Under the pieces are notes generated by a model, which was given only the letters and a program-made list of their open reading frames with translations, searched no databases and was not told the DNA's origin. Of a stretch of DNA of 63,988 bases, positions 28,307 to 38,613 are shown piece after piece. The translations under genes and the position numbers were made by a program. This DNA is from Flavobacterium sp. Its GTDB lineage: Bacteria > Bacteroidota > Bacteroidia > Chitinophagales > Chitinophagaceae. The stretch lies in the NCBI GenBank assembly GCA_030053925.1, contig JASGCX010000010.1:5292-69279 (forward strand). Direction: 5' to 3'. How positions within the stretch are numbered: position 1 is the first letter of the stretch; each line of letters opens with the position of its first letter.

Positions 28307-28780
28307 ATGCAGGTATCATTTTCGTACGATAAAAAGAAAACACTTCAAGCATTGCGCTACCACTTTATTGCACGGCCCGAAATTAAGTGGATGATGATTG
28401 TGGTAAACGTATTTGCAGTGGTTGCTGCAGCCCTATTTTATTTTCATAAAGTTAGGCCCGAGCCATTTTTATTAGGTACTATTATTTGGTTAATAATGAT
28501 GCTTGGTGTGTGGTATGTTTTGCCTTACAGTATTTACAATAAAGCAACTACTTTTAAAGAAAGTTTTACAATTTATTTCTCCGAACATCAAATAAAGCTA
28601 AGTAGCAACGTAGGATATGTAGATTGGCCTTGGAGTAAAATAATTATGTTCTTCGAGAGCCCTCATTTTTTTCATTTATACTTCGATGCAAAGTCTTTTT
28701 TTCTAGTGCCAAAAGACAATATGAGCGATGATTTTAGGCACGAATTAAGAGCGTTATTAAAAGCAAAAATTGATAAATAG
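28307..28780 (+). CDS. YcxB-like membrane protein
   Basis: Protein of 157 aa with two helices (about residues 30-48 and 55-75) and a C-terminal soluble part. The pattern TFKESFTIYFSEHQIKLSS followed by the aromatic VDWPWSKIIMFFES and FFLVPK matches the YcxB-like domain; function in the family is unknown. It is followed 23 bp later by the M20 peptidase gene and may be co-transcribed. Confidence 0.75.
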   Translation: MQVSFSYDKKKTLQALRYHFIARPEIKWMMIVVNVFAVVAAALFYFHKVRPEPFLLGTIIWLIMMLGVWYVLPYSIYNKATTFKESFTIYFSEHQIKLSSNVGYVDWPWSKIIMFFESPHFFHLYFDAKSFFLVPKDNMSDDFRHELRALLKAKIDK

Positions 28781-28803
28781 TTTACCATTATAACTCCTTT
28801 TCT

Positions 28804-30246
28804 ATGCAAAAAATTATCTTCCTTTTCGCTGCTTTATTAGTGGTTGGTGTTACCAATGCACAAACAAAAAATACAGAGGTTTTAAAAGATCAAGCTATTA
28901 AAGATCTTCAAAGTAATTATGATGATTACAAGAAAGTGGCACTTCAAATTTGGAACTATGCAGAGGTTGGTTATAAAGAAGAAAAAAGCTCGGCTTTACA
29001 CCAAAAAACATTAAGCGATAATGGCTTTACTGTAGAAGCAGGCGTGGCCAATATTCCTACAGCATTTGTAGCTACTTATGGTAGTGGTAAACCAGTTATT
29101 GGTTTACTAGCAGAGTTTGATGCCTTGCCTGGTTTAGCGCAAGCTGCAACACCAGAGAAATCTGTTATTGAAGGGCAAAATGCGGGTCATGGTTGTGGCC
29201 ATCATTTATTTGGTACAGCTAGTGTGGCTGCTGCTATTGAACTAAAAAAATTAATAGCCTTAGGCAAGTTAAAAGGCACTATTAAACTGTACGGTTGTCC
29301 TGCAGAAGAAGGTGGTAGTGGCAAAGTGTACATGGTTCGTTCAGGTTTGTTTAGCAATGTAGATGCAGTTATTCATTGGCATCCTGGTAACGATAACGAA
29401 GTAACTATGACGAGTGCCTTGGCTAACTCATCTGCCAAGTTTCGTTTTCATGGCTTATCTGCACACGCTGCTGCGGCACCAGAAAGAGGCAGGAGTGCAT
29501 TAGATGGTGTAGAAAGTATGAATTACATGGTAAACATGATGCGTGAACATATCCCTCAAGAAACACGTATTCATTACGTAATTACAAATGGTGGCAAAGC
29601 ACCTAATGTAGTTCCAGATTTTGCAGAAGTTTACTACTACGTGCGTCATCCTAAACGAGACCAAGTAAAAGATATTTTTGAACGTGTGGTAAATGCAGCC
29701 AAAGGCGCAGCATTAGGTACAGGCACATCGGTTAACTATGAAATTATTGGCGGTACACATGACCTACTTTTAAATAAAACTTTGGGCGAAGTGATGCAGA
29801 AAAATTTAGAAAAAGTAGGCGGTGTAAATTACACCACAGACGAAATTGCATTTGCTAAAAAAATACAAACATCTTTTACATTTCCTGCACCAGATTTAAG
29901 CGTAGCCACAACAATAAAACCATTAAACCTAAGCCCCGATGCTGGTGGCGGTAGCACCGATGTTGGCGATGTAAGCTATGTAGTACCTACCGTAGGTATG
30001 AGTGCTGCAACTTGGGTACCTGGTGTACCTGCGCATAGCTGGCAAGCCGTAGCTTGTGGCGGTACCGATATTGGTATAAAAGGTATGATGGTAGCAGCTA
30101 AAACAATGGCACTAACGGCTATTGATTTATACACCAATCAGCAGTTGATAGATACAGCCACACAAGAATTTAAACAACAATTAGGTAGCTATCAATACAA
30201 GGCACTTTTAGGCGATAGAAAACCCGCATTAAACTATCGTGATTAA
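28804..30246 (+). CDS. Secreted M20 family amidohydrolase (AbgB-like)
   Basis: Zinc aminoacyl hydrolase of 480 aa with a signal peptide (residues 1-20, ending TNAQ), so exported. Metal-binding elements are LLAEFDALPGL (about 100), GHGCGHH (about 128-134), PAEEGGSGK (about 166) and HWHPG (about 196), with a later HSW. It resembles the AbgB/p-aminobenzoyl-glutamate hydrolase branch, but substrate cannot be read. Confidence 0.88.
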   Translation: MQKIIFLFAALLVVGVTNAQTKNTEVLKDQAIKDLQSNYDDYKKVALQIWNYAEVGYKEEKSSALHQKTLSDNGFTVEAGVANIPTAFVATYGSGKPVIGLLAEFDALPGLAQAATPEKSVIEGQNAGHGCGHHLFGTASVAAAIELKKLIALGKLKGTIKLYGCPAEEGGSGKVYMVRSGLFSNVDAVIHWHPGNDNEVTMTSALANSSAKFRFHGLSAHAAAAPERGRSALDGVESMNYMVNMMREHIPQETRIHYVITNGGKAPNVVPDFAEVYYYVRHPKRDQVKDIFERVVNAAKGAALGTGTSVNYEIIGGTHDLLLNKTLGEVMQKNLEKVGGVNYTTDEIAFAKKIQTSFTFPAPDLSVATTIKPLNLSPDAGGGSTDVGDVSYVVPTVGMSAATWVPGVPAHSWQAVACGGTDIGIKGMMVAAKTMALTAIDLYTNQQLIDTATQEFKQQLGSYQYKALLGDRKPALNYRD

Positions 30247-30318
30247 CATTTCTTTTGTCACGCATCCGTCATTTTACGCTTAAAATATTTTTTTTAGCGT
30301 ATGTAATAACGATACTTC

Positions 30319-30349
30319 TTGGCTAATTACGTGTAGCTACATATATTTG
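30319..30349 (+). promoter_or_regulatory. Promoter of the AraC-family gene
   Basis: TTGG at 30319-30322, a 19-bp spacer and TATATTTG at 30342-30349 match the Bacteroidota -33/-7 consensus. Transcription would start near 30356, giving a leader of about 12 nt before ATG 30368. Confidence 0.65.
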
Positions 30350-30367
30350 CATATACAAACATTGCCT

Positions 30368-31288
30368 ATGCCTCAAGTACACGAAATATTAAAGTTGGCT
30401 CATAGAGGTGGCATTGAGCCTAGTATGGATTTGTTGTATCATAAAGAACAGCATATTCCTGGCTCTATTAGCTATAACATTAACCGCTATTATGCGCAGC
30501 ACCCTTGGGTAGCCGAAGATACTGGTATGATGGTGTATCATTACGATGCAGACAAGCCCGATAACAATTATTTAGAACTTCGTTATTGTACCACTGGCAA
30601 TAAATATTGCTACGAGAAAAGTTGCTCTTTTTGCAAAGACCAACCTACTAATTGTAAAGGTGAACAAATAACTGTAGATGTATTTACATTCCATTTTTCT
30701 TCAGCTTTTTTATACCAGTTTACACACAATGTAAAACTGAGTAATCGTAAAGATGAAGTGTTGGCTTTTAAACATCCAAATACATTTACCAAAACTTTTC
30801 CTTTGTGCAGTAAAAAGCGCAATACACTAGATGCACTACTTAATCACAGCTACACAGGTGCTTTAGAAAACATCTTCATTAATGCCAAAGTACACGAACT
30901 ATTGTTGTATAGTTTAGATTGTTTGGTAGATGAAAAAGAAGAAGGCTTTAGCTGTAAGTTTTTAGAAGACGAACGTAGCCGTGAAGGTATTTACAAGGCA
31001 AGAGAAATTTTGCTACAGCACATTGGCAACCCAATTACCATTAAAGAATTGAGCCGTAAAGTAGCCATGAATGAGTGCTATGTAAAAAAAGGATTTAAAG
31101 AAATATTTGGTACAACTATTTTCGATTTTTACCAACAACAGCGCATGGAACACGCAAAATATTTGTTGTACGAAAAATCACTTAGCGTTACAGATGTGTC
31201 AGCACTTTTGGGCTATTCATCTATCTCGCATTTCTCTGCCGCATTTAAAAAACACACAGGTTTAAAACCTTGCGATTTATTGAAATAG
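30368..31288 (+). CDS. AraC family transcriptional regulator with N-terminal cysteine cluster
   Basis: DNA-binding regulator of 306 aa. The C-terminal about 100 residues form the two helix-turn-helix AraC domain (NPITIKELSRKVAMNECYVKK and DVSALLGYSSISHFSAAFKKH). The N-terminal region holds cysteines at 74, 81, 86, 89 and 96 (spacing x6, x4, x2, x6), suggesting a metal, Fe-S or redox sensor. Start ATG 30368 is chosen because the upstream TTG at 30347 overlaps the -7 element. Targets are unknown; the downstream amidohydrolase gene is 76 bp away. Confidence 0.88.
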   Translation: MPQVHEILKLAHRGGIEPSMDLLYHKEQHIPGSISYNINRYYAQHPWVAEDTGMMVYHYDADKPDNNYLELRYCTTGNKYCYEKSCSFCKDQPTNCKGEQITVDVFTFHFSSAFLYQFTHNVKLSNRKDEVLAFKHPNTFTKTFPLCSKKRNTLDALLNHSYTGALENIFINAKVHELLLYSLDCLVDEKEEGFSCKFLEDERSREGIYKAREILLQHIGNPITIKELSRKVAMNECYVKKGFKEIFGTTIFDFYQQQRMEHAKYLLYEKSLSVTDVSALLGYSSISHFSAAFKKHTGLKPCDLLK

Positions 31289-31364
31289 CCATTTTAGTAA
31301 GCCATCTATCATAAGTTACTTACTATTTTGCCAATAATTAAAACTTTCTCTGCAATTTTAATGC

Positions 31365-32996
31365 ATGAGAAAGTTTTTTATTTATAGCCTACTGATGGCA
31401 TTTGTAGCTTGTCAGTCTAAAACAGAAGTAGATACCATTGTTCATAATGCAGTTATTTATACCGTAGATAGTGCCTTTACCATTACAGAAGCAATGGCGG
31501 TAAAAGATGGAAAAATTGTAGCTACTGGCAAAAATGACGATATCCTTAATCGCTTTGGTGCAAAAGAAACCATCAACGCACATGGCAAACCTGTGTATCC
31601 AGGATTTATAGATGCACATGCACACTTTTTAGGTTACGGGCAAAGCCTGTTTCAAGTAAATTTATTTGGCTGCAATACTTGGCATGAAGTAGTAAGCCGT
31701 GTGCAAGAATTTGCTGCAAAACACCCCGATGAACCTTGGATAAAAGGCCGTGGTTGGGATCAAAATAAATTTCCCAATAAGCAATATCCAACCAACCAAA
31801 AGTTAAATCAACTATTTCCAAATAAACCTGTGTTTTTAACCCGTGTAGATGGTCATGCTGCAATAGCCAATCAAAAAGCATTAGATATGGCAGGTGTTAA
31901 TGCAGGTGCTACTTTAACAGGTGGCCAAATTGAAATTAAGAATGGCAAACTATCTGGCATTTTAATAGATAATGCCACTACTTTAATAGAAAGTATTTTG
32001 CCAAAACCTACAAAAGCAGATTATGAGAAATGGTTGCTAGCAGCGCAAAACAATTGCTTTGCACAAGGGCTTACAACCCTTACAGATTGTGGTTTGATGT
32101 ATGATGATGTAGAAAAAATAGATGCTTTGCAAAAGGAAGGTAAATTAAACATGCGCTTGTTTGTAATGCTTACCGATGCCACAGATAATTACAAGCACTA
32201 CTTAGCAAAAGGGCCCTACAAAACAGATAAATTATTTGTAAATGGCTTTAAAGTATATGCTGATGGTGCTTTGGGTAGCTGTGGTGCTTGTTTGCTGCAG
32301 CCTTACACCGATAAGCCCAACTGGACTGGCTTTTTGCTAAATACAAAAGCGCATTATGATAGTGTTGCAGCTTTGCTTGTGAACACTAAGTTTCAAATGT
32401 GTACACATGCCATTGGCGATAGTGCCAATAGAGAAATTTTAACCATTTACAACAAATATCTAAAAGGCAAAAACAATAAGCGCTGGCGCATTGAACATGC
32501 ACAAGTTGTTAATGAGGCCGATTTTAATTTGTTTGGTAGTGCAACTGTAGTGCCATCGGTACAGCCTACACACGCAACTAGCGATATGTATTGGGCCACA
32601 GAACGCTTAGGTAACCACCGTATTAAAAGTGCTTACCCATACAAGCAATTGCTACAACAAAATGGTTGGCTGCCTTTAGGCACCGATTTTCCTGTAGAAG
32701 ATATTAGCCCTTTCAAAACATTTTTAGCATCTGTTTTTAGACAAGATGCAAAGCAATACCCTAATGGTGGTTTTCAAATGAGTAATGGTTTAACCAAAGA
32801 AGAAACCTTAAAAGGAATGACCATTTGGGCTGCAAAAGCAGGCTTTCTAGAGCATGAAATTGGTAGCTTAGAACTAGGTAAAAAGGCCGATTTTATAATG
32901 CTTGATAACGATATTATGAAAGCCAATGCAACTAATGTTTTGGCTATTAAGCCATTACTTACTGTTGTGGGTGGTAAAAAAGTATTTGGTAAATGA
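31365..32996 (+). CDS. YtcJ-like amidohydrolase, predicted lipoprotein
   Basis: Metal-dependent hydrolase of 543 aa. The signal peptide ends at AFVAC, a lipobox, so it is probably membrane anchored. Metal ligands appear as GFIDAHAHFLG (HxH, about residue 84), HAIGDSANRE (about 347), IEHAQVV (about 374) and the Asp in PLGTDFPVED (about 443). Family members act on diverse amides or N-substituted compounds; no substrate is inferred. Confidence 0.87.
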   Translation: MRKFFIYSLLMAFVACQSKTEVDTIVHNAVIYTVDSAFTITEAMAVKDGKIVATGKNDDILNRFGAKETINAHGKPVYPGFIDAHAHFLGYGQSLFQVNLFGCNTWHEVVSRVQEFAAKHPDEPWIKGRGWDQNKFPNKQYPTNQKLNQLFPNKPVFLTRVDGHAAIANQKALDMAGVNAGATLTGGQIEIKNGKLSGILIDNATTLIESILPKPTKADYEKWLLAAQNNCFAQGLTTLTDCGLMYDDVEKIDALQKEGKLNMRLFVMLTDATDNYKHYLAKGPYKTDKLFVNGFKVYADGALGSCGACLLQPYTDKPNWTGFLLNTKAHYDSVAALLVNTKFQMCTHAIGDSANREILTIYNKYLKGKNNKRWRIEHAQVVNEADFNLFGSATVVPSVQPTHATSDMYWATERLGNHRIKSAYPYKQLLQQNGWLPLGTDFPVEDISPFKTFLASVFRQDAKQYPNGGFQMSNGLTKEETLKGMTIWAAKAGFLEHEIGSLELGKKADFIMLDNDIMKANATNVLAIKPLLTVVGGKKVFGK

Positions 32997-33270
32997 TATG
33001 CTTATGCGTATAAGCTAGCCCATTTTTTTGTGTGTAACCAACTTTAATGTACTGCTTGTATGTTATTATTTTTTTGCAAAAAAGTAGTATTACTTAACTG
33101 TAACGCAATAGCAGCATCAATTACAGGGTTTTATTGTTATATTGTTACCTAATATTTTAACAGAAAAGCATTTTTAAACTTGGTAGATAATGGTTTCGTA
33201 TTTATTTTCGCCGCTCGATTTTATAATCGAATAAACAATATTTGTTAACGCCACTAAATTTCTATTTAAC
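32997..33270. other. Intergenic leader of rpsP
   Basis: AT-rich 274 bp. A -7-like TATTTTCG lies at 33203-33210, about 60 bp before the rpsP start. Nothing else recognised. Confidence 0.3.
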
Positions 33271-33738
33271 ATGGCAGTAAAAATGAGATTACAAAGACAC
33301 GGTAGCAAAAAACGCCCATTCTACTTTATAGTAATTGCCGATGGTCGTGCTCCGAGAGATGGTAAATTCATCCAAAAAATTGGTACTTACAATCCACTTA
33401 CAGTACCTGCTACAATTCAATTAGATCGTCAAAAAGCATTAGAATGGTTGCACAAAGGTGCTCAACCTACTGATACTGTTCGTCGTATCTTGTCTTTCAA
33501 AGGCGTATTGTTCTTGAAGCACTTACTACGTGGTGTAAAACTTGGTTTGTTTGATGATGCACAAGCGATGATTAAATTTCAAACTTGGCACGATGAACAC
33601 GAAACCAACATTATGCGTCGTAGCGATGCTCACAAAAAATCGCAAAAAGACCGCAAAAACGTACCCGTAGTGCGTAAAGTAGAAGCTGCTCCGGTTGCAG
33701 TTGCTACCGAAGTACCACAGGCTAGTGAAGAAGCATAA
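33271..33738 (+). CDS. rpsP: 30S ribosomal protein S16
   Basis: Small-subunit ribosomal protein (155 aa). The N-terminal about 80 residues are the S16 fold ([37 protein letters not shown]). The long Lys-, Ala- and Val-rich C-terminal extension is typical of Bacteroidota. It stands alone here rather than with rimM/trmD, and a strong terminator follows. Confidence 0.95.
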   Translation: MAVKMRLQRHGSKKRPFYFIVIADGRAPRDGKFIQKIGTYNPLTVPATIQLDRQKALEWLHKGAQPTDTVRRILSFKGVLFLKHLLRGVKLGLFDDAQAMIKFQTWHDEHETNIMRRSDAHKKSQKDRKNVPVVRKVEAAPVAVATEVPQASEEA

Positions 33739-33753
33739 AATTTTTCACCGTCT

Positions 33754-33790
33754 AAAAAGGTTTCAATCTATTTGGTTGAAACCTTTTTTA
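33754..33790 (+). terminator. Intrinsic terminator after rpsP
   Basis: A 13-bp stem AAAAAGGTTTCAA/TTGAAACCTTTTT with a 9-nt loop; U-rich 3' side. Confidence 0.92.
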
Positions 33791-34025
33791 GTTTTATACA
33801 CAACCTGTTTTTTAGTGCAAAAAACAAAGCAACTAATTAGTTAAACAATATGTTGTAAAAACTTAGTTCCTCAACTTTTGCGTGATGTTGTCAATAAATT
33901 ATTTTACTACCAATACACTAGGGTGCATAAACAATTTTCCATTTTTTGCTCAATTTTTAAACGGTTGCCAACCTTCAAAAGATTGGCAAACATTGGCTCG
34001 CAGCAAAAAAAATGTATGCTCCATT

Positions 34026-34081
34026 ACACTATAACAAATACCTCTGTATCTTGTTATAGTGTTACGTTGCATCTTTGCAAC
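34026..34081. promoter_or_regulatory. Inverted repeats upstream of the YyaL-like gene (possible operator)
   Basis: A 12-bp perfect inverted repeat ACACTATAACAA/TTGTTATAGTGT (34026-34037/34051-34062, 13-nt loop) is followed directly by GTTGCA-TCTT-TGCAAC (34066-34081). The latter contains CATCTTTG, one base off the TAnnTTTG -7 element. An operator over the promoter, or a leader hairpin, is inferred. The rest of 33791-34105 shows nothing. Confidence 0.45.
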
Positions 34082-34105
34082 CAACCAAATACATAACACA
34101 ACTGC

Positions 34106-36157
34106 ATGATGGCTTACCAATATACCAATCAACTTATACACGAAACAAGCCCTTACTTGTTGCAACATGCCCATAATCCTGTAAACTGGATGCCTTGGAG
34201 CGAGCTTGCTTTGCAAAAAGCTAAGGAAGAAAATAAGCCTATTTTGGTGAGCATTGGTTATGCAGCTTGCCATTGGTGCCATGTAATGGAAAGAGAAAGT
34301 TTTGAAGATGAAGCCACTGCGCAAATTATGAATGAGTACTTCATTAATATTAAGATTGATAGAGAAGAGCGACCAGACCTAGATCATATTTACATGGATG
34401 CTGTTCAAGCTATTACAGGTAGTGGTGGTTGGCCGCTAAACGTGTTTTTAACGCCAGATTGTAAACCATTTTTTGGTGGTACATATTTCCCACCAGATAG
34501 GGCTTACAACAGAATGAGTTGGAAAGAAACTTTGCACGCTATTCATCAGTCGTACCAACAAAAGAAACACGAAATAGAAGCACAAGCAGATAACTTAATG
34601 AACCATTTGCTTAATGCCAATGCCTTTGGTATCACTAAAGTTGGTGAAGCACAAAAGCCATCCATTTTTACACAAGAAAACTTGGCTTTAATTGCTGATA
34701 ATATACTAAAGCAAGCAGATACAGAATGGGGTGGTTTTGGCAATGCGCCAAAATTTCCTCAAACATTTTCTATACAATATTTACTAAGGCATTATCACTT
34801 TACAAAAGATGAAACGGCTTTGCAACAAGCCTTACTAAGCTTAGATAAAATGATTTATGGCGGTATTTACGATCAGCTTGGCGGTGGCTTTGCTAGATAC
34901 AGTACAGATAGTAAATGGCTAGCACCGCATTTTGAGAAAATGCTGTACGATAATGCACTTTTGATTGGCGTGATGTCTGAAGCATTTCAAATAACCAACA
35001 ATAAACTTTACGCAGAAGTTATTGAACAAACTATTGGGTTTATTGAACGAGAAATGCTGCATACTAGTGGCGGCTTTTATAGCGCATTAGATGCCGATAG
35101 TGAAGGTGTAGAAGGCAAGTTTTATACGTGGACAAAAGCGGAGGTAGATGCCTTGTTGGGTAATGATAGTGCTTTGTATTGCGAATATTATAATGTAGTG
35201 CCAGAAGGCAATTGGGAACACGCAAATATTTTGTGGGTACAAGAACCACTACAAGATTTTGCAGAACGTAAAGTAATAGAAGCCCACGATTTAAAAGCAA
35301 TTATTCAGCGTTGTAATGCAAAATTATTTGCGCAGCGCAGTACAAAAATTCGCCCGCAGCTTGATGATAAAATATTGCTAGGTTGGAATACTTTAACTAT
35401 AACTGCTTTGTGCAAAGCTTATGCAGCAACAGGTGTAAACCGCTACAAACAGTTGGCACTAAATACTTATCATTTTCTTGTTAAAACTTTTCAAGCAAAT
35501 GATGGTTCGTTGTACCATACTTATAAAAATAACCAAGCAAAAATTCCTGCTTTTTTAGATGATTATGCTTACCTAATTCAAGCATGTATTCACTTACAAG
35601 AAGTAACTGGCGAATTTGTGTATGTAACAAAAGCAAAAAAACTAACCGAATATGTAGTTGAAAATTTTGTAGAAGTTGATACAGGCTTCTTTTACTATAC
35701 ACACCAGCATCAACAAGATGTAATTGTACGAAAGAAAGAAGTGTATGATGGAGCCGTACCCTCGGGCAATGCTATTATGGCCAATAATTTGCTTTATTTG
35801 GGTATTTTATTTAACAATCTTAATTGGCGCAACCATTCGTTAGATATTATCAATAATCTTGCAACTGCAATAATTAGATACCCTACTTCGTTTGGTGTGT
35901 GGGCAAGTGTGGTGCAAATACAAACAAATGGCATTAAGGAAATTGTAGCAACAGGCGCAGATGCTAAAAATTATCTAAAGCCGTTATTGCAAGTGTTTTT
36001 GCCAAATAAAATTATGCAAACTGCTATTTTTTTCGAGAACGGCTTTCCATTGCTTGAAGGCAAAGAATTTGCAAAAGAAACAACGTTTTACGCATGTGAA
36101 AATTATGCATGTAAAGAGCCTGTCAATAATTTTATCAATTTTTTACCAAAATTATAA
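34106..36157 (+). CDS. YyaL/DUF255 protein: thioredoxin-like domain plus six-hairpin glycosidase-like domain
   Basis: Protein of 683 aa. The N-terminal about 170 residues are the DUF255 thioredoxin-like domain ([47 protein letters not shown]). The remainder resembles the alpha/alpha toroid of N-acylglucosamine-epimerase-like proteins ([35 protein letters not shown]). Related to human SPATA20; the biochemical role is not established. ATG 34106 is followed at once by a second ATG. Confidence 0.92.
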   Translation: MMAYQYTNQLIHETSPYLLQHAHNPVNWMPWSELALQKAKEENKPILVSIGYAACHWCHVMERESFEDEATAQIMNEYFINIKIDREERPDLDHIYMDAVQAITGSGGWPLNVFLTPDCKPFFGGTYFPPDRAYNRMSWKETLHAIHQSYQQKKHEIEAQADNLMNHLLNANAFGITKVGEAQKPSIFTQENLALIADNILKQADTEWGGFGNAPKFPQTFSIQYLLRHYHFTKDETALQQALLSLDKMIYGGIYDQLGGGFARYSTDSKWLAPHFEKMLYDNALLIGVMSEAFQITNNKLYAEVIEQTIGFIEREMLHTSGGFYSALDADSEGVEGKFYTWTKAEVDALLGNDSALYCEYYNVVPEGNWEHANILWVQEPLQDFAERKVIEAHDLKAIIQRCNAKLFAQRSTKIRPQLDDKILLGWNTLTITALCKAYAATGVNRYKQLALNTYHFLVKTFQANDGSLYHTYKNNQAKIPAFLDDYAYLIQACIHLQEVTGEFVYVTKAKKLTEYVVENFVEVDTGFFYYTHQHQQDVIVRKKEVYDGAVPSGNAIMANNLLYLGILFNNLNWRNHSLDIINNLATAIIRYPTSFGVWASVVQIQTNGIKEIVATGADAKNYLKPLLQVFLPNKIMQTAIFFENGFPLLEGKEFAKETTFYACENYACKEPVNNFINFLPKL

Positions 36158-36347
36158 CACAGAAATAAGGACGCTATTGAAATATTTACTAGTTTGGCAG
36201 TTTCTAAGAGTATATCTTTGGAATTACCATAAAAAACATTACTGGTAAATAACCTTTAAAACAAGCGTACTGACAAATTTCTACTTTATAGTGTAAAAAA
36301 TATTGGCAACAAAATTCAAACTGGATTTTTTAACTGGGTTTTACCTA

Positions 36348-36355
36348 TATATTTG
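36348..36355 (+). promoter_or_regulatory. Putative -7 element for gldKLMN
   Basis: TATATTTG fits TAnnTTTG, 23 bp before the gldK ATG. Another match, TATCTTTG at about 36214-36221 with TTTG 16 bp upstream, could be an additional promoter. The rest of 36158-36378 shows nothing. Confidence 0.5.
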
Positions 36356-36378
36356 TCATTACCTGTTAATAGTTTTTT

Positions 36379-37674
36379 ATGATGATAAACGGAAACAATC
36401 TTTTATTAATTGCTGTACTACTTATAGTATCTGCAAGTTGTTCTAACTCAGCGAACAAATCAAAAGGTGGTCCAGATGATGGCCAAGTAAGAGGTGTAGC
36501 ACCTTCTGCTAAACAAAGTATGAATTCGCCGTTTGGTATGGTGTATGTGCCGCCTGGTACATTTCACATGGGACCAAGTGACGAAGATATTAACTATACT
36601 TTCACAGCAAGAAATCGGCAGGTATCTATACCTGGTTTTTGGATGGACGCAACTGAAATTACCAACAATAAATACCGTCAGTTTATAATTTGGGTAAGAG
36701 ATTCTCTTGCTGCAAAAGAAATGGGGTATTATAGATCTGCACCTGGTGGTAATGGCGATTCTGCAATTGCAATCGATTGGGTAAAAGCTAGAAACATCAA
36801 GTATAATGCTTCTAATTTAGAAAAACTAGGCAATAAATTAATATTGGCACCAGATAACAGATTAAATGGTAAAGCTGATATTGATCCAGATAAACTAATA
36901 TACCATTCTGAGATTTTTGAATTAGCGGAAGCCGCTAAAAGAGAGAATGCTGGTGTAGCTCGTAAAAACTTCATCACACGAAAAGATACTAAAATTTATC
37001 CCGACACATTGGTTTGGATGAGAGATTTCTCATACTCTTACAACGAACCAATGACTAAGAGATATTTTGCGCACCCTTCTTTTGGAAATTATCCTGTTGT
37101 TGGTGTAACTTGGAAACAGGCAGTTGCTTTCTGTCATTGGAGAACTCATATACAAACTGACTATCTTGAAAGAAAGAAAATGGCTGTAGAAAGCGATTAT
37201 CGCTTGCCTAGTGAAGCTGAATGGGAATACGCAGCTAGAGGCGGTAGAACAAATTCTATGTATCCTTGGGGTAACTACTACTTAAGAAATAAGAAAGGCT
37301 GTTTGTTAGCAAACTTTAAACCAGGGCGTGGTAATTATGCCGAAGATGGCGGTTTATACACAGTTCGTGCCGATTCTTATAATGCAAATGACTACGGTTT
37401 ATATAATATGGCAGGCAATGTAGCAGAATGGACAAACTCTTACTTCAACGAAAGTTCATATAACATTATGTCTGAAATAAGCCCAGATGTGCGTTGGGAT
37501 GCCAAAGATTCTGATCCTCCAAGAATGAAACGTAAAGTAATTCGTGGTGGTAGCTGGAAAGATGTAGGCTATTTTTTACAAACTAGTACACGTGCTTTCG
37601 AGTATCAAGATTCAGCAAAATCATATATCGGTTTCCGTTGTGTAATTGATTTATCACCAAGAATGAAAAAATAA
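36379..37674 (+). CDS. gldK: GldK, gliding motility / type IX secretion lipoprotein
   Basis: Outer-membrane lipoprotein of the type IX secretion ring (PorK in Porphyromonas), 431 aa. The lipobox ends at SASC (about residue 21), followed by an FGE-sulfatase/SUMF1-like fold: MVYVPPGTFHMGPSDED, FWMDATEITNNKYRQF, YRLPSEAEWEYAARGG, PWGNYY, GNVAEWTNS, VIRGGSWKD. GldJ shares this fold, but the following gldL, gldM and gldN identify this one as GldK. Confidence 0.95.
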   Translation: MMINGNNLLLIAVLLIVSASCSNSANKSKGGPDDGQVRGVAPSAKQSMNSPFGMVYVPPGTFHMGPSDEDINYTFTARNRQVSIPGFWMDATEITNNKYRQFIIWVRDSLAAKEMGYYRSAPGGNGDSAIAIDWVKARNIKYNASNLEKLGNKLILAPDNRLNGKADIDPDKLIYHSEIFELAEAAKRENAGVARKNFITRKDTKIYPDTLVWMRDFSYSYNEPMTKRYFAHPSFGNYPVVGVTWKQAVAFCHWRTHIQTDYLERKKMAVESDYRLPSEAEWEYAARGGRTNSMYPWGNYYLRNKKGCLLANFKPGRGNYAEDGGLYTVRADSYNANDYGLYNMAGNVAEWTNSYFNESSYNIMSEISPDVRWDAKDSDPPRMKRKVIRGGSWKDVGYFLQTSTRAFEYQDSAKSYIGFRCVIDLSPRMKK

Positions 37675-37811
37675 TAGAATCAATTAGTTTGCCTATTCAA
37701 ATTATTTCTAACCATCAATTTATTTAAAAATTAAACCGTAAAGCCATAAATATCACATTTATGGAAAGAAAATACCAATAACCATTTTATTAAAATATAA
37801 AAATAAAAATC

Positions 37812-38558
37812 ATGTCAGAAGGATTAACCAGTTTTCAAAATAAATTATTAAACTTTGTAGTTTGTGTTGGTGCAGCAATTGTAATTGTAGGTGCATTATT
37901 CAAAATCATGCACTATCCATGGTCCGAATATTTGTTACCTATTGGTCTTGTTACAGAAGCAGGTATTTTTTTAGTGTATGCGTTTTTACCACCACCAGAA
38001 TTGGGTAATGCGCCAGCGGTAGAAGTAGTAACTGGAAATCCAGCCCTAAAAAGTATGGAAAAGATGTTGGCCGATGCAGATATTACACCAGCTAACTTAG
38101 GTAAACTGAGTACGGGTTTTCAAAAATTGGGTAGTACCGTAGATAAAATAGGCGAAATTGGCGAGGTAGTTAAGTCTACTACCGATTTTGCAGCTAAATC
38201 TAAAGACGCAGCAACTGCATTTAGTAATGTTTCAGTTGCAGTTACAAAAGCTACCGATTCTTTAAATGCGTTTAGTGGTGCATCAGACTCTGCAAAACAA
38301 TTTCATGGTCAAGTACAAGTTTTAACTAAAAACTTGGCTTCTATTAATACAGTTTACGAATTAGAATTGCAAGAAAGTAACAATCACTTAAAAGCACTTA
38401 ATCAGTTTTACGGTAAGTTAGCACAAGCATCATCTGCAATGCAAACTAGCGTTGAAGATGCAATAAGAGCTAAAGAACAAATTTCTGCATTGGCAACTAA
38501 TTTAAGTAAGTTAAATCAAGTTTACGGCAACATGCTTACTGCAATGCAGGGCAGATAG
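37812..38558 (+). CDS. gldL: GldL, type IX secretion motor membrane protein
   Basis: Cytoplasmic membrane protein of 248 aa. Two helices lie in the first 60 residues, with the characteristic GALFKIMHYPW between them, then a long cytoplasmic helical domain. GldL with GldM forms the proton-driven motor that powers type IX secretion and gliding. It follows gldK by 137 bp and precedes gldM by 55 bp. Confidence 0.95.
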   Translation: MSEGLTSFQNKLLNFVVCVGAAIVIVGALFKIMHYPWSEYLLPIGLVTEAGIFLVYAFLPPPELGNAPAVEVVTGNPALKSMEKMLADADITPANLGKLSTGFQKLGSTVDKIGEIGEVVKSTTDFAAKSKDAATAFSNVSVAVTKATDSLNAFSGASDSAKQFHGQVQVLTKNLASINTVYELELQESNNHLKALNQFYGKLAQASSAMQTSVEDAIRAKEQISALATNLSKLNQVYGNMLTAMQGR

Positions 38559-38613
38559 TTGTTGAACTTTGAGAACTTAACCTAATTTGTAAATTTAAAG
38601 TAATTAAAAAATT

